This document shows positions 20,069-31,300 of a DNA stretch of 64,000 nt, piece by piece. Location: contig JAUKTV010000007.1 in assembly GCA_030549205.1 (NCBI GenBank), forward strand, positions 806,001 through 870,000, read 5' to 3'. The notes beneath the pieces were generated by a model that made no database searches, was not told the origin of the DNA, and saw nothing but the letters and a program-made list of their open reading frames with translations. Source of the stretch: Apiosordaria backusii. Taxonomy: Eukaryota > Ascomycota > Sordariomycetes > Sordariales > Lasiosphaeriaceae. Every line of letters starts with the position of its first letter. Position 1 is the stretch's first letter. Both the position numbers and the translations under genes were made by a program.

Positions 20069-21571
20069 ATGGATCTCGATATTGAGATGGATGTGGACGA
20101 TATCCAGGAGGTCCCGCAGCAAGTCCCAGAGGCCTATACACAAGACATCATTACCGGAGAGGAACAGGTCTGACCTAATCACTACTGTCTTTGACACTCG
20201 CTGTTGCCAAGCATCGCTGACGGCTTACATGCAGGAACCCGGTGAGGTTGACGACATCCCAGACGATCAAAATGACAACTCGCCAGAGAACACAGTCGTG
20301 CCCAACAAGATACACATTCGAGGCCTCGACACCTTCACGCCCAACCATGTCAAGGGCTATCTTTCCGAGCACTATGGCGCAATGGAGTTTGAGCGAGTCG
20401 AATGGGTCAACGATACTTCAGCCAACTACATTTTCAAGTCGCAGTCCGCGGCGCAAAATGCCCTGATTTCCCTTGCGGCTGTGGAGATTGCCGACCCTAG
20501 TCAGCTTTCACCCCTCGAGATGCTTCCTGGCAAGAGTTTCTCCCAGAAGCCAGAGTCGAACCTGCAGGTCCGGTTTGCTGTGGCTGGGGATAAGAAGGTT
20601 CAAGGAGCCTCTGCATACAGTCGGTTTTACTTGATCAATCCGGAATATGACCCGGAAGAGCGCCGCAGGCGTGGGGAGTTCAACAGAGGCAAATATCGGG
20701 ACCGGGACGACAGACCTCGCAGGAGGAACGATCGGCGCAGAGAAAGCCGTTCTGAAGAGAGAAATACCTTTGATGTTAATCTTTACGACGACGATCCGAA
20801 GGCACTCTCGAATCGCATAACGACAAGCCCTCGGTCAAGGCGGCGGTCGAGATCGGTGGAGTCGATGGATTTCAGGGAAAGGAGAACAAGATCGCGCGAG
20901 CGCGAGCGCGAGCGTCCCAACCGGAACAAGGAGCTTTTCCCGGAGAGACGGAGGCCGGCTGTTGGTTTACGGGATAGATCAGCCTCGCCAATTAGAGATC
21001 GGGATGGAGATGCTCAGATGGACCTCGATGAGGATGCCCGTGCCGTGGCCGTTCAGCGTAGCAGGGAAAGGGGTCGGGAGCTCAGAGAACGGCTTTCCAG
21101 GGAAAGCACGGCCAAAGAGCTCTTCCCGAGCAAAGTGTCAGCCAAAAAGGAGCTGTTTCCCAACAAAGCCGGGTTGGCGGTTGGCGGCAAGGCACAGATG
21201 GATCAAGTCAGCGCTAGCTCGACCATTCTTGCGAGCGGTATGTCGCAACTCTCGTTACACACAACCCAGCCAGTCTTTTCTAGCAGCAGCTCACTTTTTC
21301 AGCCATTGTTTCAGTCACTAACACCTTCTCCTCAGCATCATTAGCAGATAGAGTAACGGCCCGACCGACGGCACCAGGAGCGGAGGGGTTGAATATCCGC
21401 GGCATGGCAAACAAGCAGGGCTCGGGTCAGGGGATAGCGATCAAGGGAACAGGAGCCAAGGTTCGGGAGCTGTTTCCTGACAAGTTTGGGAATGCAGGCA
21501 AGGAGCTTTTTGCAGAGAAGCTTGAGGGCAGGAACAGGAGGAGGCAAAAGGCAGAGGATTCATTTTATTAA
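20069..21571 (+). CDS. NCBP3-like nuclear cap-binding protein (DUF2414)
   Basis: NCBP3 binds the mRNA cap with NCBP1 and links it to export complexes in animals; a nuclear RNA role is inferred here. Exons 20069-20167, 20235-21237 and 21336-21571 give 445 residues. Intron 1 (67 bp) has GTCTGA, a CTGAC branch site and GCAG; intron 2 (98 bp) has GTATGT, CACTAAC and CTCAG. An acidic start (MDLDIEMDVDDI) precedes the RRM-like domain at about 57-118 with VEWVNDTSANYIF (88-100), matching the WLDDTS cap-binding motif of the family. LQVRFAVAGDKKVQGA and SRFYLINPEYDP (about 143-172) complete the signature. The rest is an RS/RE-rich, disordered basic tail containing five ELFP-type motifs at 265, 327, 338, 411 and 423. 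The start was chosen because the first exon joins in frame to conserved sequence; a downstream ATG at 20082 is out of frame. Confidence 0.85.
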
Positions 21572-22173
21572 CTGACGACTGATGCATAGCAAGGGCGATT
21601 AGGAGTCGGACAATACATCTCTGCTTTAAGGAACCGGAAAGGCTCTGAATCCTTCCATCTCGATTTTTCCCCTGTGTTTATTTAGGTGCCCCGAAAAGTG
21701 AATGATGCTCCCTGCACATGGAACAGCCGAAAGCGCAACACACAAGAGCATGGCAGACAGCTGAAGAAAAGGGGTGCCAGCCAGCCTCACCCACTTGTCC
21801 GTGTCGGTCGCTCCATCCGTCAAACGGTTCCTTCCCTCTGATTCCATCCTATTGATGACGACCCCGCGGTGAGTTCTTAGTACCTCTTGCTCTTTCCTAC
21901 CTTAACTTTTGCATGGCGTGTCTGTAGCCAGCCAGTTCCCACTTTCCTTTCCGCCATTTCCACAACGGTGTGGTACGACTGGCCGCTTTATGCTTTCCAC
22001 AATTTAATCATCGACTTCTTTTGGTGCTTGCCGGCGTCTTTCGGTACTGGAACGACCGGACTTTTTTTTCACTTTGATATTTTTCCGAATTGGAATGACA
22101 TTCGAGTACCTACCTAGCAAAGTCATATCAAGTGAACAACAACAATGGCGGAAAGCAGCAGCAACCCAGCGAC
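21572..22173. other. Intergenic, NCBP3-like gene to 22174 gene
   Basis: No gene is supported. It holds the NCBP3-like 3' flank and the next promoter; a GTACCTACCTAG motif lies at 22107-22117. Confidence 0.5.
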
Positions 22174-24862
22174 ATGGTTTCGGGCTTTTGGGCGGTCGAG
22201 GAGTGCTATACAACCAACGACAATGACAACGACGGCGACGAATACGACAACAAATACGAATTCAAGTCCGAGTAATAGCGATCGATTATCTCACCAACCT
22301 CACGAGCCTACGACTACGGCGACGAGTACGAGTACGCATCTTACTGCCCCAGGGAACATCATCGCCAGCTATGGAGAGATACCTCCCCACCCCCTGCGAC
22401 TCCGACTCCGGAGTCCTCGCCTAGTCGACTACGTGCGAAACCTGCGGCTGCTGTGAGGAGGGTTTCGAGTTTTCTCAGCCTTGGACTTGGAGGGGGTGGG
22501 GGGAGCAGTTTGGGGGGTAGTCCGAAGCAACAGGAGCGTCATGGACTTTTTCACCATGCTGGGGTTCTGGGTAGGGTGGCGCCTATGGGGGCTTTGCCGT
22601 TGGGTGGGTTTCATTCTGGTTCTTCGGGGGGAGGGCTGGATGATATGATGGGGGGGATGGGAGTGGTGGGGAAGAGGGGGGAGGAGGAGAGTGTGGTTTG
22701 GTGCAGGCCGAGTGTGATGCAGATGGTGGAGGGGTTGAGGGGGGTTATGATGGGGGTTGTGGGGGTGTCGAAGGGGGAGGTGGGGAGGGAGAGGATGGTG
22801 GATGGGAAGAGGAAGGGGGATAGGGAAGGGGGGATGTGTGGGAGAGGTTGGAGAGGGAGAAGTGGGAGAGGGATAGAGGGGAGAGGGAGAAGGGGGGGAG
22901 GGAGAGGGGGTTGCCGGTTGAGTGAGTACTTTTTCTGATGCTCTGGCTGATTTTTTTACGGGTTGATATGTGTTTAGCATATTGCTAGATGGTGTCTTCA
23001 AGTGAAGATATCCTCGAGTGAGGATCATTTCGAGGATGGTTACCGTCGAAGCGAAGACCATCGCTAAGTGAAGACCTTCAAGCGAGGGCCGTCATGTTGT
23101 AAGAGCCACCTTCAAGTGAAGGTCATCATCCTCTAGACCCCATCTCACCTTCAAGCTCTACAAGGTGCTAGAAAGACATGCTCAGTTCTCGTAACTACGC
23201 TCATTAACGATTCGTTGTTATAACCTCTAACCGAGCTCGTAGATACAACTCACATGTGCTCGTTCTTCTCGAAGGCTTTGGTAACCTCGTTGAACAGCTC
23301 AACAAAACGAAGGAAGAGCTTGCCGAGCTGAAGAATCTACGGGAGAAGGAAGTCGAGCAGTTCCGCGGCATAAGCGAAGAATGGATTCAACGAGAGAATG
23401 GCTACAAAGCCGAAATTAAACGGCTCGAGCTAGTCCTGGCAAAAGAAAGCAAAGACGGACTCGCTTCTGTTGCACTGGCGAGGCACGGGAGTCTTGTAAA
23501 CCGTTCAGGCACGAAACGATTTCAAGCACGATTGAAGCGGATGAGCAGCTCCCAGGATGTTGGTACGCTTCCGGATCCCCATCAACGTCCGGAGGGGGAA
23601 TTGAGTTGGGAGCATGAGCTGATGTTGAGTCAACAGATCACACCAAAGAAGCCTCCATCGGTGTGGAATCCGACGTGGTGGAGATTAATGAAGCCAAACC
23701 ACGTTACGAAACGATCGGTACGTACCCCCTTCTTCCAGCTGTAGAGATTCTGGCTGTTGTTGACAACTGCCTTCGTGCAGGTGACATCCCACGGGACATT
23801 AATCCCCACAGTGATGTCTTAATGAGCCGTTTGGTTGAGAGACAGGATAGGGACCACTCGTACCAGCGGCACCTGCAAGGACAACGAGCTTCGAATCAAA
23901 TTTTCCCCAGCACAGACACTATCAACCAGCAGACCAGCCCATCAACCCACCGGAATCTACGTAACGAGGACCAAGTATACCCCACGCCTGGAGCAACTAC
24001 CCTGAAAGGTCGACCCACTAACGAGCGGCAACCATGGCATGGACAGGGGCAAGGGGCGACTGACGAAGGTCTCAACAGTCACGCCTATGCTAGTGTGGCG
24101 GGTCGGCCCATTGCAGATCCGTCGGCCGATGAACTGTCCTCGGCCAGCTCAAGATGGGAGGGAGGATCTTCAACATCTGACGATTCTCTGACGGATACTG
24201 GCTCCCCGTTGGTACACTCCCAGCCACAACGATCTAACGACTCGAGGCCTGCGCTCTTTGACGGTACAAACTGTTGGTTAGCTGATAACGGCCCCGGTGC
24301 CATACATGAAGGTACGGGGCATATGCTCGATACAGTTTCTCTCAATCATCACGGAGATCGGTCAACGGTTTTGAACCATGCCGTGGCAAGCCCGTATATC
24401 AACGAAGATGAAGGTTTAGACGGACAGGAAGCATCGGCAGAACGAGGACGATCGTCATTGGGTACCAAGGGCAGTCAGTCGATGGTAGACCGCCCTCGTC
24501 GACGTTCTCCGCATCTGAACCGTGGATACAGCTTTAAACGAGGCGATGACGAACATCTGCCAGTGACCTCCCCCACCAACAGGAAAACCACAGGACTGGA
24601 TTCTGACTCAATGTACCCTTATACACACACACCCCGAGAGCATGTATCCAGTGTGAGGTCTGACTGTGCGGGCTCGCCACCAACGAAGATACCGGTTCAC
24701 AGGGCAGGTCTGGCACCCTCCACATCAACCGGCTCTGTTATTTGGCGGGGCAATGACGGCAAAAGGGCCACTATCAACAGGGAGGACGATGACAGGGCCC
24801 CTAGAGCTAGCACCTGCGGGTACCACGGTGAAGACTCAGACGGTGATGGCAGTCGACAGTAA
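22174..24862 (+). CDS. Five-exon coiled-coil protein, unknown function, apparent frameshift
   Basis: I recognise conserved-looking blocks but no named family. Proposed exons: 22174-22271, 22353-22921, 23243-23562, 23637-23717 and 23781-24862. Exon 1 has Tyr/Asp-rich sequence; exon 2 continues with EHHRQLWRD and TPTPESSPSR, then a Gly-rich stretch and VVWCRPSVMQMVEGL. Exon 2 changes frame within a G6 run near 22830-22836: the reading after it (VWERLEREKWERDR, LPVE) joins perfectly to exon 3 (YNSHVLVLLEGFGNLVEQL), so one base seems to be missing or the gene is damaged. Exon 3 is a coiled coil ending GYKAEIKRLELVLAKES. Exon 5 encodes a long Ser/Arg/Gly-rich disordered tail. Introns 2-4 have GTGAGT, GTACGC and GTACGT donors; intron 1 (GTAATA...CCCCAG) is the least certain, and an alternative start at 22145 in another frame is less consistent. 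Its 321-bp intron 2 is unusual. Confidence 0.55.
22922..23242 (+). other. 321-bp intron with hairpin array
   Basis: Donor GTGAGT at 22922 and acceptor CGTAG ending at 23242, with CTCTAAC near 23224 as branch site. Joining across it completes GAA and links LPVE to YNSHVLVLLEGF. It is three to six times longer than the other introns in this window, and the extra length is the hairpin-like repeat array. Confidence 0.75.
22996..23122 (+). repeat. Array of short imperfect palindromes inside an intron
   Basis: Six related 11-14 bp units: CTTCAAGTGAAG (22996), CCTCGAGTGAGG (23012), GTCGAAGCGAAG (23045), GCTAAGTGAAG (23063), CTTCAAGCGAGG (23076) and CCTTCAAGTGAAGG (23109). Several are self-complementary, and substitutions are often paired (CTTC/GAAG against CCTC/GAGG), so stem formation appears kept. 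Spacers are irregular and often contain ATCAT or ACCAT. Confidence 0.8.
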
Positions 24863-25104
24863 TCCCTCAACAGTCTTCCACGTGCACATCGTTGAGCTCA
24901 GGTGGTGGCGGCGAAGGCGGGTATGGTTCAGAGCGGCCCCGTTATTTACTGTTTGGTTCCTGACGTTTATTGGCAGTACCGAACATGAGGACGGAGATAT
25001 CAGCCTCCAAAGTCACACTTGCTCACGTGTTATCGAGCTATTAAGGTGAAGCTTTTGCGTGGGCCCACTCGCCGGCTCACCGAGAACCTTGGGCAGTATA
25101 TGTA

Positions 25105-25124
25105 GACACGACACGACACGACAC
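25105..25124. repeat. (GACAC)4 tandem repeat
   Basis: Four perfect pentanucleotide units just before the degenerate 80-bp tandem repeats. Confidence 0.9.
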
Positions 25125-25140
25125 GAACACGGAGAGTCCT

Positions 25141-25350
25141 GACCGAAGCTCTCACCAACCTTCTTGTCGGTATGATTCAGGGGCACATTAACCTTCAGGG
25201 GAGCCTTGGTAGAAGTGGGATTGCTGGACCGAAACTCTCACCAGCATTTGCTCTCGGTCAAGATTCAGGGGTGAATTAACCTCATGAGGGACTTTTACCT
25301 TGTGGACCGGAACCATCACCAGCCATGCTACCGGCTTAAGCTCGGTGTAA
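25141..25350. repeat. Degenerate tandem repeat, about 80-bp unit, 2.5 copies
   Basis: Units begin at 25141, 25227 and 25305 with GACCGAAGCTCTCACC, GACCGAAACTCTCACC and GACCGGAACCATCACC. The first two also share GATTCAGGGG and ATTAACCT further in. The third is cut off after CTCGGTGTAA by the G20 run. Unit lengths are 86 and 78 bp. No coding potential is seen. Confidence 0.85.
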
Positions 25351-25370
25351 GGGGGGGGGGGGGGGGGGGG
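25351..25370. repeat. G20 homopolymer
   Basis: Twenty G residues ending the degenerate tandem repeat. Its true length may differ because such runs assemble poorly. Confidence 0.9.
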
Positions 25371-26168
25371 AGAAGGCTCAAGAGAGCGGGGGAAAAGAGG
25401 GTTCCCCCCGTTTAGAGTTTTTCAGAGCTGACTCGGGATCAGTCGGTACCAGTTGAGACGATGAAGGGATGGTGTTGCTTTATAGTTTTGGAGCGGGAGT
25501 AAAGGTCTAGGTGTGAGAACCTTGATGGGTAGGGAGGTGAGGAACCTTGATGGACAGCAGGGGGCACATGGGAGAGGGTTTTGAAGGGGATTTGGGTGGT
25601 TGTGTATAGTATTGTGTATGAACAATGTGTAATAAATGTGAATATTTGTCTATTTGCGCCTGGTGAACATGATTTGATGGTACTACTGTTTGATTTTGGT
25701 CATGAATTACAACTTGGTCATCACTGAAGTATCTGCATGTGGTGTACCCAAGTGAAGCTCGTGATGATGATGAATTTCATGATAAGTAGGGACTTTTCTG
25801 AGTGGGATAGATATGCCTGTTTGTCACCAGCTCTGGTACAGGAGCAGAATCGCGGAAATGACCGGGTCACAAGATCACGAGGCAGGAATGACCGTATTAG
25901 AGAGGACACTATCTGTGATAATTGCGCTAACCAGGCTGAACTATCTCGGTGTTTTTCTATTACTGAAAAGTGAGTCCTGCCAACGCCTTGATATGTGTAA
26001 GTTGATGAAGGTTTGAGAGATACGGTGAAGGCTTGCTGTATAGATTGTGACTACGGTCAGGGCGCGTGCTATCGTGTAGTTTACGAAGGTTTTCCTTTTG
26101 TTTCGTTTTTTCCTTTATCTTTTTCATGTTGTTTTCCGAGAAGGGAAGGGGGTATGGGAAGTACGTAC

Positions 26169-26300
26169 CGAGGGTGAGTAGTGGGTGGGCGGGAAAGGTG
26201 TTATCGTGAGGGACTAAGATGTCATGGTGTGTGAGACGTGGCGAGAGTGTGAGTGGTGGATGAGCGGAGAGGTGTGATCGTGGAAGATTAAGGCGTCATG
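26169..26300. repeat. Diverged tandem duplication, about 73-bp period
   Basis: Copy A (26169-26226) and copy B (26242-26300) align along their length: both start CGAG(G/A)GTG, share a GGTGGGCGGGAAAGGTGTTATCGT-like centre in diverged form, and end in GTCATG. Differences are mostly transitions. Confidence 0.7.
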
Positions 26301-28240
26301 AATAGTTATCGTCATGGGGGCCTGCCTACCTAGGTAAGTAAAGATGGTTGGTTGTTTCAGATGTGTATCTTTCAAGATGGCGTCAGGTTAGGTAGGCACC
26401 ATGATGTTGAGGGTGGAAGAAAGAAAGCCCGGGATTGTGTGTGAGATAGGCAAATGTATTGTGAGATTTTAGTAGGTTTGATGACCCGGGCTGGGAAGGC
26501 AAAGAGGCGAGAGTGGGCTGAAGGTTAGTTGTGGCTGCCATGTGGTGAAGTCAGGAAGTTGGAAAGGTTCATGATGCTTTTGGTGCCTGCCTATCTTTTG
26601 GTGTTGTTGAGTCCGAGGCAAACCGAGGCGATGATTTCAAGTGAGCCCGAGGCATGTGTAGCTGGAGCTGAGGCTGATTGCGTGTATGAAGTCTAACGTC
26701 GGGGTGGTTTTCTTAAGGTGTGGCGTTGAGAGGTTACGAAAAACGTAACGGTTACGATGGACGGTTAGATCTGGCGCGATGATGAGCTTTGCGGGTTGAT
26801 CGGTTTAAAGTATATTCTTTCTTGCTGATATTTTGCGAATATTGCGAACATTGGGCGCTTTCTGCGACTTGAATGGCGATGTTTGCGCTGTTACCGTACC
26901 AGGTAACTGCCTTGAGGACACGAGGGCGTTGGCTTTTGCCGACTTGTGCATTGGTTTTGCCTTTGCTGTTGGGCTTGCGCATTGCTTTTTGTTGTTGCTC
27001 CTACTTTGAGGACGTTCTTCGTGTGATCTTGATGGGCGGTTGGGGCGTTGTGGATAGATAGACACACGTGTATGCAGGTGGGATCTGCATGTGGCTGAGA
27101 CTCTCTTTCCAAGCCGTTGACTGTGTCGAAACCACGTGGGATACGAAGAATGCGGATGTTTTCTGCAGTTGCTGTTGAGTATCCTATTTCAGGCAGTACT
27201 AGTATCTCAGCCGTAACGTATCAAGATTGTGGCTGAACAGCTGTGGACTGTTTGACTTCCTTGAACTAGGCAGACAGCGCGCCTTTCAGCGCTTTCCCGA
27301 AATAGGGGATTCTCAACCGAAGAGTCACAACGGTGGGCGTTGTTAGATGACACTGGCCGTTGACCACGCGGCGAGACCTGAATTTGGGAGGGAGGGGAGG
27401 GGGCTTGAGGCTCAAGTTTTCGACGAATGTTCAATATCACGTGCGTTGGTTACGGCAGTGGAGTTCTCCTCGTGACCGTTATCTTGTAGCAGATGCCAGG
27501 TTCCTCGCGCCACGTGCCCGACTGCTATGGCTTCCTCGTGAGCGTTTTGGAGGCGCCTGGCCTCAGCTGCACACAGCCTTATGGTGGAGTTTGACGAAAG
27601 CCTCCCGACGCCTTCCGGCGCCTCGAGGTGGAAAAACGTGCTCTACCAGGTATTTGAGGACCATGCCAACCATGACCTGATGGTACAGTATCCAACCCGA
27701 GGCAATAGAGCGAGGCTTGAGTGACCCATGATGCCGAAGATAACGGCCATGACTTTGAACGATGAAAACTTTGAGGATCACAATCTCTCCGTTACAATCG
27801 AGAATAGCGTATTGGAACATCATGCCCTCCAGCCCGTGATCACAGCCAGGTGGCGAAACTAAGATAAGACTATGCATTCCAGAGATTCTTGCCCCTTCCT
27901 GTCCCCTTCCTGTCCTCCTTTTTCTGCCTTGAGCCTGTTGGGGAGAACATTTGTCCTGTTGCCCTGCGCGATGTTGAAACACGTGAGAGGAATACATCGG
28001 TCTTGACTTGATAGATCAAAAGTGCTGTCGACAGAACAAGACCGTCAAAAACCGTTGGAACAGCTCACGGGGGTTCTTCAATCTTGGAGTTGATTGGAAG
28101 CTTTAGTCTAGCGCGGATGAAAGTAAACAACGGCATTGCCTGTCACAACTTCTCAATCCTAGACCTTGGAGTTGACTGTCTAACGAGAAAACACTACCAA
28201 ATCTACAAAAAGATGCGATGTCAATTATGATATAGGAATG

Positions 28241-28385
28241 AAAAGCAAAAGCTCATCCGCCCTCGACGGGGCGGGCTACGAAAACCCAGTTGTGGAGGGT
28301 TTTACGAGGAACCGAACGGGGGCTCTCGGTGAGCCCTGGGGGCACGGTGGGCGGGAGCAGCCCCAATACCCTTACCACTTGGCCA
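28241..28385 (-). other. Possible pol III unit or tRNA-derived relic
   Basis: On the minus strand, TGGCCAAGTGG (28385-28375) fits the A-box consensus exactly, and CGTTCGGTTCC (28318-28308) matches most of the B box, 57 bases further on, a spacing typical of tRNAs with a long variable arm. Downstream are two inverted repeats (AAAACCC/GGGTTTT at 28281-28303, and CCGCCC/GGGGCGG near 28258-28275) and short T runs at 28250-28241. No cloverleaf can be drawn: the acceptor, anticodon and T stems do not pair, so it is not a functional tRNA. A SINE-like relic or an unknown small RNA are both possible; chance is not excluded. Confidence 0.25.
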
Positions 28386-31300
28386 TGAGGCGTTGTGACT
28401 TGGGTACTGGGGCTGGTTGAAAGCTATTGTGTGGAAACTAATATATATACCGTGGTTCGTTCCTGCCACATCTCATGATCACTCCTGAGGGTGAGGATGA
28501 ACCAAGAAGGTGCGATTGCTACCGCGCCTTCCAGGTTCATATTGCCTAGTTTTACGACTCACTGCTCTTCTGAGGAAGTTACCATTGTGCTGCCTGCTGC
28601 GTGTTTCATAGACACCTGATATACATGTAATAGCCGCCAACCTAGGTGGTGAGAAATGAGGGTGAGTGTCATCACCAATATCTGTGGAAGGATCTTCAAA
28701 TCGGGGCACCCCTCTGACATTCCCATCACATACACTTTTTAAGTACATTTTTGGTTACAACTGGTCTTACCTTTCTACTCTGTAAGTCAGTCCTCTCAAA
28801 TAAAAAAAGTGTATGCTACGCTCGGCTTGACTCACTTACACACAACTTCATAGCAAAAGCAAACATCGGTACAACAATCATCAAACGGCTCAAAAAGTCA
28901 AAATGCAACACACCATGCCATCCAACTGCGCACATCATCATCACTCAGCTAAGTACCTACATACGTCTACCACCTTCCCACCCGCAGTGCTGTATACACG
29001 ATATCAGGCTAATAACTTGCTCGCAGTCCCCGTCTCCGTTCGCTACCTGTCATATATGAAACGTCCTTGTGACAGAATTGCTCTTCCCAAATGCTACTCT
29101 CAGAGTTGTATGGCAATCAATTTCACACCACCAACCCAACCAACTTTCGCTTACCTTTGTCTACCTCTCTTGTTTGTGGGTGTGGCTGACCGTTGAACCA
29201 TTTATTTCAACACCATTTCTCATTCACCAAACCCCCGCCGTTACATATACCACAACTGCAACTCTCAGACCCTCCCAGAAATGATGTTCGCCGAAAATCA
29301 CCTCTTGATATCGCTGAAGTCATCATAAAGATCCGCGCCGCTCCCCGTACCAGACAAATTACAAAATTCCCGACAACCATCATAATCGGTACGTACCTCC
29401 ACCCTTCCCAGGCTTGCGCGCACTCGGCGGCCGGCAACGGTTTGGATCCGGGACGGACCACCCTCCAACGGACAACGGATCACGGATCTCCAACCTCAAT
29501 TAGGCAGGTCCTTTGACAAAGCTTTCCTCCGTTCCCATTCCCCCACAACCAAAAAAAAAAACGTTCAATATCCCTCACGAAACAGGCAGGAAGTCCGCAC
29601 CTTGCTCAGATCTGAAAAAAATCGATAACCGAAACTAGCAAGCACCAGGGGGGGGAAATGGATGGGCAGTTTCGGGTCCAGATCGTCGGGTCGCATTGAA
29701 ACTGTTGCATTCGGGGTTCTTGGAATTCTGTAGTTTGGTTTAATGTTTACGATGGAAGGAAAATAATTGGTTAGCTTGGCTGAGTGGCTACGGGGATTAA
29801 TAACGACATACCAACAACGACCAACAACGACTGGTTGGTTTGTTTACTTGCGGTTGTGATGCCCCCTTTTTTGGTGGGTTGGGATCTCAGGGGTAAGACG
29901 GCAACACCCTTTTCAGGTTTGTCAATTGTAATTCTCTTTCACCTTTTCTTTTCACAATTTTGTTTCTTTCAGTTCGTATTTCTATTACTTTCACCTGTAC
30001 ATATTTCCTTCTTACCCTTCACATGTCATCAACTCATCACTCCCACGAATCTTGCAGGATACATCCTGCATGCAACTCAATCGAGTGGATTTCTCTCTTC
30101 TCAAGCCAACTGTGCGTGTGGATTTTTCCTCTCTCCCTTCCCACATCGTGCATCTTGCATCCATCATCCCTCTTTCTCCCTTTATCCCGACACAAAAAGA
30201 AGCCTTCAACGGTCTAGCAGTGGTCTAGCAAGCGGTCAAACCCGCTGGAAACCCATCTTGACCCATTCCATCACGATCTCTCTCGATCTCGTTTTTCCGG
30301 TGAAGGTCTAGATCCCACACCTCCAGGAACTTTTTTTTTTTTTCACTCACCGTAATTTATTATCTTGACATCGGGCCTTTTCTCCCCCCTTCCGTGCTCC
30401 GCATGGGGATGCCGTGCCGGGCGAGGTTGCCATGTCGACAAAGTTGGGGATGTAGCACGGTACATAAACGTAAGCGGCGCTGGCCGAACCGCACAAGGGC
30501 AGCATGAATAACAAAAGAATTCCAAAGGCAGTGTGTGGAGTGAGCGAGGACTGCGCTAGAAAAAACGTAAAGATCTAGACCTTTGTGTGTGCCCCCTCGG
30601 TGAGCGGGATATGCCTGTGGGTGAAAAAGTTAAAAGGAAAGGTCACCCGGAGCTACCAAAGTGAGCAAGGGTCATGGCTGCTGTTCATGAGGTGGTGTCG
30701 TGGGGAAAGGGCTGTGAGGCTGACTCTTCAACTGAGATCCGATCCGCCCTGAGGCCGGCAGATACAATCTGGAGAGAGAGAGATGAGTTGGCATGGCATA
30801 CCGCAGTATGTATGAGGTGATAGAACTGACGGCCGGAAAAGACCGCACATGCCACCCCTTCAAAGGGCCTGGATCGATCCTCGAGACTTTACTTTGTACA
30901 TACGAAGGACCTCCTCGCAAGCCCTACCTGGAAACAGACATCGTGGGGAGGTTTTGTGGGGTCTGGTGAAAGCTGAAAAAAATAAGGTAAACAAGGAGGT
31001 CGTTGTTTGCCACTTCTATAGAGGAGGGGGGGCGCTATATCAATCTCGCACTCGTTGTTGAACTTTACCCGGTGGGTGCCGGCGTGCTGGATATTCAGCT
31101 GCAGCACCAAGACAGCTGGATCTCGATAACAAGCTTGTCAACCCACGTGTCTCAAAGCCGAATCCGATACGATGAATTACTGCCTGTGACAAGAAACTGA
31201 CAAGAGCCGAAGAGGTGGAGAACATACCCACCCCCTCTCCAACGGTTTTTAGATGAACGGCTTTTTTGTTGTCTGAGAACGTTGGAGGGTCCTGACAAGG

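Noticed and set aside
22145..22456. ATG at 22145 giving a Thr/Asn-rich 103-residue protein
   Set aside because: Low-complexity reading that does not join to the conserved-looking blocks; the frame starting at 22174 with one intron gives a more coherent protein.
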